Source: Acidobacteriota bacterium
Lineage (GTDB): Bacteria; Acidobacteriota; Holophagae; Thermotomaculales; Thermotomaculaceae
Assembly: GCA_003650445.1 (NCBI GenBank)
Contig: QMQE01000107.1
Location: forward strand, 1 to 8,855
Direction: 5' to 3'
DNA: 8,855 bases
The notes beneath the pieces were generated by a model. The model was given only the letters and a program-made list of their open reading frames with translations. It did no database searches and was not told the origin of the DNA. Of the stretch, positions 8,101 through 8,855 are shown piece by piece; the first letter of the stretch is position 1, and every line of letters starts with the position of its first letter. The translations under genes and the position numbers were made by a program.

Positions 8101-8581
8101 CCGTCCACTCCTGCTGCCGGAATTCCAAGGTATGATAACCGGCGTTCAAGTGGACAGAGCCGTTGTGGCTCGTACAGTTGCACCGGCCATGGCCGCCATA
8201 CCAGTCGGCTATCACAGTATCATCAATAATCACCTCCACCGCGTCATCGCCATCCACCGCAAACTGATAGTTTCCCCCGCTGTCAATCCTGATAACACCC
8301 CGAAAAATTGTCAGATAATAGTCATTGGCGCCGTAAGGGTTACCGGAGCCGTCAATATCGTTGGCAATTCCCTCGCCGAACTTTCGGGAATCAACAGCAT
8401 AGGTATTGACAAGGGCGTCATACTCGTTGTGATTTGCAGGGTGCTGATTGGTATAACCGGTAATGTCATAAGTAGTGATATTAAGGCCTGGCTTATAATT
8501 CTGGGCGAAAATCGAAGGAGACAGAGTTGTAACAATCATAAGGACAAGAATAGAAAATATCCTTGAACTTTGATGTAACAT
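284..8581 (-). CDS. Giant secreted PA14/LamG adhesin-like protein with C-terminal DUF6701 (MshQ-type)
   Basis: This is a 2765-residue protein of roughly 290 kDa by length. Residue numbers in all entries count the TTG at 8582-8584 as residue 1, so subtract one for the ATG start chosen here. The ATG at 8581 is preferred because the Shine-Dalgarno AAGG (8589-8592) lies 7 nt upstream of it but only 4 nt from the TTG. Residues 2-27 form a Sec signal peptide: charged start, hydrophobic core SILVLMIVTT, likely cleavage after SIFA. Domains follow in order: PA14 (31-190), LamG (194-403), PA14 (410-570), LamG (574-783), PA14 (788-944), four LamG (951-1164, 1167-1384, 1387-1600, 1603-1820), an Ig-like stretch (1822-1910), an unrecognised domain (1921-2134) and DUF6701 (2136-2766). 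The ending ATFGVYRGDDRIISWQE is typical of MshQ-type proteins. MshQ is associated with the MSHA type IV pilus, but its exact role is not established. A calcium-dependent, glycan-binding surface or pilus-associated adhesin is my inference. There is no beta-barrel, LPXTG or transmembrane anchor. The reading frame is intact. Confidence 0.93.
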   Translation of the reverse strand: MLHQSSRIFSILVLMIVTTLSPSIFAQNYKPGLNITTYDITGYTNQHPANHNEYDALVNTYAVDSRKFGEGIANDIDGSGNPYGANDYYLTIFRGVIRIDSGGNYQFAVDGDDAVEVIIDDTVIADWYGGHGRCNCTSHNGSVHLNAGYHTLEFRQQEWTGGDNYYLYWQAPGAGSYEIVPAAVLFHEAPPDPFAFYRLDGCDWSVAGSIADSSGNNHPGDPENGISQADPGRICRGALFDGTDDYIQLSGLPLDTSAGADTTIAFWMDWDGKNSVMPIGFGQFDLWIVSGYFGFNTSNSDLYGISSSGLSGGWHHVVAVFHNGNVHQCRLFIDGVEQALTQRQGHPANNLAYVTSTPRIGTWSSSTGYFFRGMIDEVGFYDGALTEELAQMLMAETHGCHMCCTNQESGLIQTTYDITGYGSHYPGNHGDYDALVNQYGDTAHEFGSGIADQVNGSGNPYGADDYYLTVFSGAITVDTSGTYRFAVDGDDAVEVIIDGTVVAGWYGGHGNCNCTSHSGSIQLDKGCHSLEFRQQDWAGGDSYYLYWQPPGASGFVLVPASVLSHQAPPPTIAFYRMDDCAWGGAGSVADSSGNSNDGTPENGISQTTLGKFCKGASFDGNDDYVQLSDLSLDTSAGADTTVTFWMNWDGKNSVMPIGFHEFDLWLTGGYFGFNTGNGDLYGISSSGLSGSWHHVAAIFHNGNVHQCRLFIDGVEQSLSQLQSSPSNSRAYVDSTPRIGTWSVTNGYYFRGLIDEVGFYAGALTAEQVYAVMNQAHGCPMCCNNFQQKLIRTTYDISGYSAQYPANHGDYEDLVNQYGDAAHEFGSGMADTIDGSGNPFGTSDRYLTIFEGAIKIDTAGTYQFAVDGDDAVEVIIDGTVVAGWYGGHGRCNCTTHTGAIDLDSGYHSLVFRQQDWTGGDNYYLYWQPPGAGSFTIVPASVLYSCKQDDMLVHYNFEETGSTALDTASGGTVQDNGILTASVTRGSGICGSGIYVNGTSGSYTHTPDSADTNMVGRDAFSAAIWVNPTGLQGDNDIIWNKEGQYELAFINGNHLEWALTTSDHSNWYWVQSSLSLNLNRWNLVVFTYDGAHARLYVNGSSNLQEWAYTGTIANRGGYATSELRLGNRSSGNYPMKGWLDEFRLWGKTLTPTEIQDLFENTPCNAEADWHFDECSWNAAAGEILDSSGNGHNGQAHGNADTADGGVLCRGAGLNLSGNSDYITLDPGALNGATDFSFITWFKTSRTGGTHLISGASSSSDNEFLVYLGNDTHLNTYLHGSSAGYTLPYSIANGNWHFFAWTLSGNTETVYLDGTALASHTRSSTAPIQIDAGGLMVGQEQDCVGGCFDSGQIFSGYLDEMMVYRNALDSTQLSSLMARTRPDCPSCNPLVYYPMNEGSGTVLNDEASGDSISDNATLTPSVQWDDGICESGIYVDGTSHSYAAASDSTETDLEGKSAMTAVIWVKPDGNQGDGDIIWNKEGQYEIAFTNGNHLKWALTTADHTSWYWVSSNLTVNNDQWNLVGFTFDGSHVRLYVNGSTGYQEWAYSGVISNQAGYANSELRLGNRTCCDYPMKGWLDEFQLWGRALTPSEIQALFDDTPCNAQAAYNFDECRWDGTAGEVRDSSINHFNGTSHNGANTVTGGHICRAGSFNTGDTDDFVELDNRALDNVTGFTFSGWYKTGNTNNQALLSAANSGQANEILLFQTNSSHLSVYIHGSSQSFHLPTPLSDNNWHQIAVSYDGSEISLYMDGQLVGAKSLVYSSALRVDPGGLLLGQEQDCVGGCFETGQIYIGEIDELRFFNHFSSATQINRIYTETHPCSATCIEALDSQFECDPVRFRIYSPATTIEVSTSTNYGSWSIVTGGGTLTNQGSGVADYTFSPSDGGEVVLQVTTDYQHAFYASVFDGSGTVRSRTVVPAAQYPKHDFNSPESAWSPSTSDLRNNRWSDGGRDAFDNFGYPEICIGGSCVNIDMNGTDNALRNATGAATSVSSYSVNGVDVDVTVEFADTNHNAYRIVARPGSNYSGQTVRIQMHGNLGSDSNTYQGNRTISVDGNDYTYIVTNDESNVDDGTSGDPQIRYFSYTGNLSFTRSSNDDVTYSVTGTLPQALYLFVGDLGASSFEDWLTTEISSYGGFNCGGNLYFIIQHDGSATACMPERVHVQIMSSAGVVQTGYVGTVTLTTSTGHGDWLTSCTGCSNDDPPTGTLNNGTVDDGTASYAFTAGDAGEVTLFLKDTHPETLTIRANDGVANSDGNDGGPLAFRPDAFVIDTIPAEISARAFQTTISAIGRDPDTGQCQLLDYNGTVPVDFEIVYDNPSGGSTLLNVNGTAVGTAWTTVNVDFTNGQGILSLLYNDAGRIFLRAQDHVNTSVSGDSNLFVVKPFGFDVTTTGNPGAAGATGPVYKKAGEAFTLKIRAVAWESGDDADNNGVPDSGADLSNNSVTPNFTASANLGVALTSPAGGSTGALSAGTVNLVLGENSTDISYSEVGVITISAETPDYLGAGTVRGESGTIGRFTPAIFTIETLNQIPACSSSFTYAEQYFSITGTIVARNLSNAVTTNYRDNFVKLAASGITANAIGGTGALTFVSPAPSFTGGQCPFTSTVNRYGWGSPTNPETIQIQLTVTDSDGITGNATSNGVLFRYGRLRVLNNFGPSDRPLQLTIQAEYYQNGDYALSTEDSCTSYSTSDVTLNNWSGALNGGDTAVTSVQVISGGSGSLTLGAPGLGNEGSVEVTLSAPYYMNFQYGLATFGVYRGDDRIISWQEIQK
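2183..2824 (-). other. Unrecognised discrete domain between the Ig-like segment and DUF6701
   Basis: Residues 1921-2134 (about 214 aa) start YPKHDFNSPESAWSPS and include GYPEICIGGSCVNIDMNGTD, VEFADTNHNAYRIVARPG, RIQMHGNLGSDSN, VTNDESNVDDG and LYLFVGDLGASSFEDWL. I do not recognise the family. It is Asp/Asn/Gly/Ser-rich, has one likely disulfide (ICIGGSC, two cysteines five residues apart) and looks like a beta-rich extracellular fold. It is not a copy of the PA14 or LamG modules. Confidence 0.5.
2855..3121 (-). other. Ig-like beta-sandwich segment (within the giant CDS)
   Basis: Residues 1822-1910 contain CDPVRFRIYSPATTIEVSTS, GSWSIVTGGGTL and ADYTFSPSDGGEVVLQVT. This is the alternating beta-strand pattern of the bacterial Ig-like segments often found near DUF6701 regions. 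A similar cadence (GHGDWLTS, ASYAFTAGDAGEVTLFLKDT) reappears at about 2180-2235 inside DUF6701. The Ig-like label rests on this pattern only. Confidence 0.5.
3113..4426 (-). repeat. Internal repeat unit B2: LamG-5 + LamG-6 pair
   Basis: Residues 1387-1824 are the second copy of the LamG pair. LamG-5 matches LamG-3 (IIWNKEGQYEIAF, SELRLGNR, PMKGWLDEFQLW). LamG-6 matches LamG-4 (YNFDECRWDGTAGEVRDSS, GQEQDCVGGCFETGQ, GEIDELRFF). LamG-6 has ANE (1697-1699) where LamG-4 has DNE, so one predicted calcium ligand is lost in this copy. The pair ends at a CSATC cysteine motif (1819-1823). Confidence 0.87.
4427..5740 (-). repeat. Internal repeat unit B1: LamG-3 + LamG-4 pair
   Basis: Residues 949-1386 hold two LamG/concanavalin A-like domains. 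LamG-3 has IIWNKEGQYELAF, RLYVNGSS, SELRLGNR and MKGWLDEFRLW. LamG-4 opens with FDECSWNAAAGEILDSSGN and carries a pentraxin-like calcium signature: DNE at 1259-1261, then QEQDCVGGCFDSGQ from 1337. The conserved cores recur 438 residues later: IIWNKEG at 1036 and 1474, MKGWLDEF at 1134 and 1572, GQEQDCVGGCF at 1336 and 1774. LamG folds typically bind glycans or proteins; the ligand here is unknown. Confidence 0.87.
5753..6220 (-). repeat. Internal repeat unit A3: third PA14 domain without its A-type LamG partner
   Basis: Residues 789-944 form a third PA14 domain, again starting its TTYD motif 378 residues after the previous one. It carries DGDDAVEVIIDG (from 867), WYGGHGRCNCTTH and GGDNYYLYWQPPGAGSF. 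It is followed by a different LamG family (unit B), not the A-type LamG seen after PA14-1 and PA14-2. The junction near residue 945, a lone cysteine in VLYSCKQDD, marks where the A series stops. Confidence 0.88.
6221..7354 (-). repeat. Internal repeat unit A2: PA14 + LamG (378 codons)
   Basis: This is the second copy of the PA14+LamG module, residues 411-788. It keeps DGDDAVEVIIDG (from 489), WYGGHGNCNCTSH, and in the LamG part GKNSVMPIGF, YFGFNT, DLYGISSSGLSG and FRGLIDEVGFY. The boundary cysteine cluster HGCPMCC (778-783) is also kept. DNA similarity to A1 is visible by eye in the LamG part (around 6600-6690 against 7740-7830), so this is duplication within the gene, not convergence of two unrelated domains. 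Confidence 0.88.
7355..8488 (-). repeat. Internal repeat unit A1: PA14 + LamG (378 codons)
   Basis: This is the first copy of a PA14+LamG module, residues 33-410. The PA14 part opens with TTYDITGY, carries the motif DGDDAVEVIID (from 111) and the loop WYGGHGRCNCTSH (128-140), and closes with GGDNYYLYWQ-PGAG. The LamG part has YRLDGCDW, DSSGN, GALFDGTDDYIQL, WHHV, RLFIDG and RGMIDEVGFY, and ends in a cysteine cluster, HGCHMCC (399-405). The equivalent TTYD motif recurs exactly 378 residues later. PA14 domains often bind carbohydrate. The DD pair matches the calcium-coordinating aspartates of PA14 lectin adhesins; that assignment is inferred by motif. Confidence 0.88.
8501..8581 (-). other. Sec signal peptide of the giant adhesin
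   Basis: The N-terminus has a short polar/basic segment (MLHQSSR), a hydrophobic core of about 15 residues (IFSILVLMIVTTL), a turn-forming SPS, and a small-residue cleavage site ending in IFA before QNYKPG. This fits signal peptidase I cleavage and export to the periplasm. There is no lipobox cysteine, so a lipoprotein is unlikely. It is not a type IV prepilin leader either, since there is no G/FTLIE motif. The protein would therefore be exported as a soluble or assembled surface component, not as a pilin. Confidence 0.85.
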
Positions 8582-8588
8582 CAACCCC

Positions 8589-8595
8589 CCTTCTC
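8589..8595 (-). promoter_or_regulatory. Ribosome-binding site that decides the start of the giant CDS
   Basis: On the minus strand the sequence GAGAAGG, followed by further Gs, precedes TTGATG. AAGG ends 7 nt before the ATG at 8581 and only 4 nt before the in-frame TTG at 8584. The normal spacing and stronger codon favour ATG. Confidence 0.75.
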
Positions 8596-8650
8596 ACCAA
8601 ATTTACAGGAAGAGACAAAAGGCGTTTCAACCTGCTTAAACTTATCTGAT

Positions 8651-8679
8651 AATTTAAGTAAAATAGCTTGAAATGTCAA
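8651..8679 (-). promoter_or_regulatory. Sigma70-type promoter of the giant CDS
   Basis: On the minus strand a perfect -35 TTGACA (8674-8679) is followed, after exactly 17 nt, by TAAATT (8651-8656), a 4/6 match to the -10 consensus in an AT-rich stretch. Transcription would start near 8644, giving a leader of about 60 nt with the Shine-Dalgarno near its end. It lies between the tRNA and the CDS, so the gene can be transcribed independently of the tRNAs. Confidence 0.65.
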
Positions 8680-8692
8680 ATGGATTCAGAAT

Positions 8693-8705
8693 GAACCATA
8701 GGTTC
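8693..8705. promoter_or_regulatory. Small perfect inverted repeat upstream of the promoter
   Basis: GAACC-ATA-GGTTC is a perfect 5+3+5 palindrome 14 bp upstream of the -35 box. It is also flanked by a direct repeat of GGATTCAG (8682-8689 and 8717-8724). It could be an operator or a weak hairpin after the tRNA. It has no T tract after it on the minus strand, so it is not a normal intrinsic terminator. Confidence 0.3.
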
Positions 8706-8727
8706 TTATGTGTTGCGGATTCAGCAT

Positions 8728-8734
8728 AAAAAAA
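8728..8734 (-). terminator. Seven-T run directly after the tRNA-Ser CCA end
   Basis: On the minus strand, TTTTTTT begins immediately after the encoded CCA of tRNA-Ser(GCT). There is no separate GC-rich hairpin, so termination would rely on the tRNA's own stems or on 3' processing. It is a weak call, included because it is the only termination-like signal between the tRNAs and the giant gene. Confidence 0.3.
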
Positions 8735-8824
8735 TGGCGGAGAGAGAGGGATTCGAACCCTCGGTACCGTTTCCAGTACAACTGCTTAGCAGGCAGCCCT
8801 GTTCAACCACTCCAGCATCTCTCC
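8735..8824 (-). tRNA. tRNA-Ser (anticodon GCT)
   Basis: This is a complete 90-nt class II tRNA including an encoded CCA (8735-8737). The acceptor arm GGAGAGA (8818-8824) pairs with TCTCTCC, and the discriminator is G, as expected for serine. The anticodon stem GCTGC/GCAGT (one G-U pair) holds the loop CTGCTAA, with anticodon GCT at 8788-8790, reading AGC and AGT codons. The long variable arm GTACTG-GAAA-CGGTAC has a tetraloop and marks a serine tRNA. The T arm GAGGG-TTCGAAT-CCCTC is perfect. It is the second visible member of a tRNA pair on this strand and lies 154 nt upstream of the giant CDS. Confidence 0.97.
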
Positions 8825-8831
8825 GCGATTA

Positions 8832-8855
8832 TGGCGGAGGAGGTAGGATTCGAAC
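8832..8855 (-). tRNA. 3' end of a second tRNA, probably tRNA-Ser, cut by the window edge
   Basis: On the minus strand the visible part reads from the T loop (TTCGAAT) through the T stem CCTAC, the acceptor strand CTCCTCC and the discriminator G, to an encoded CCA (8832-8834). The anticodon is outside the window, so identity is not proven. The CCGCCA ending and G discriminator match the neighbouring serine tRNA. Only 7 nt (TAATCGC) separate it from tRNA-Ser(GCT), which suggests one tandem transcript processed into two tRNAs. Confidence 0.85.

Noticed and set aside
3113..8488. Regularly spaced similar DNA segments as a possible CRISPR or other short-repeat array
   Set aside because: The periods are 1134 and 1314 nt, in frame, and explained by duplicated protein domains.
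8582..8584. TTG as the start codon of the giant CDS
   Set aside because: It is in frame and directly before ATG, but only 4 nt from the Shine-Dalgarno. ATG at 8581 has better spacing. The difference is one residue.

Overview
The window is dominated by one very long gene on the minus strand, running from an ATG at 8581 down to a TAG at 284 (2765 codons). It encodes a secreted, multi-domain, adhesin-like protein of the MshQ / DUF6701 type. In order, it has a signal peptide, alternating PA14 and LamG (concanavalin A-like) domains, four more LamG domains, an Ig-like stretch, a discrete domain I do not recognise, and a C-terminal DUF6701 region of about 630 residues. MshQ-type proteins are known from mannose-sensitive haemagglutinin (MSHA) type IV pilus loci of Proteobacteria, which points to a proteobacterium, probably gamma- or betaproteobacterial. 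Nothing in the window allows a firmer assignment.

Layout. Positions 1-283 hold no gene I can support. They contain a strong GC-rich hairpin near the window edge (4-45) and a low-complexity element of quasi-tandem 9-mers flanking a pyrimidine tract (75-171). The giant gene follows (284-8581). Upstream of it (8585-8734) lie a good ribosome-binding site, a convincing sigma70-type promoter with a perfect TTGACA box, and a small inverted repeat. Next, also on the minus strand, is a complete tRNA-Ser(GCT) with encoded CCA (8735-8824). Seven bases beyond it is the 3' end of a second tRNA, cut by the window edge (8832-8855), probably another serine tRNA.

The most informative structure lies inside the giant gene. 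It grew by two separate rounds of internal duplication. A PA14+LamG unit repeats with a period of exactly 378 codons (two full copies plus a third PA14). A LamG+LamG unit repeats with a period of 438 codons (two copies). The second LamG of each latter pair carries the pentraxin calcium-binding signature (QEQDxxGGxF), with a cysteine pair placed in the loop. The PA14 copies keep the DGDD calcium-site motif and an extra CxC loop. The protein therefore looks like a calcium-dependent, probably sugar-binding surface adhesin.

No pilin, msh or other type IV pilus gene is visible next to it, and the tRNA lies immediately upstream. It is probably transcribed alone from its own promoter. No multi-gene system is visible in this window.
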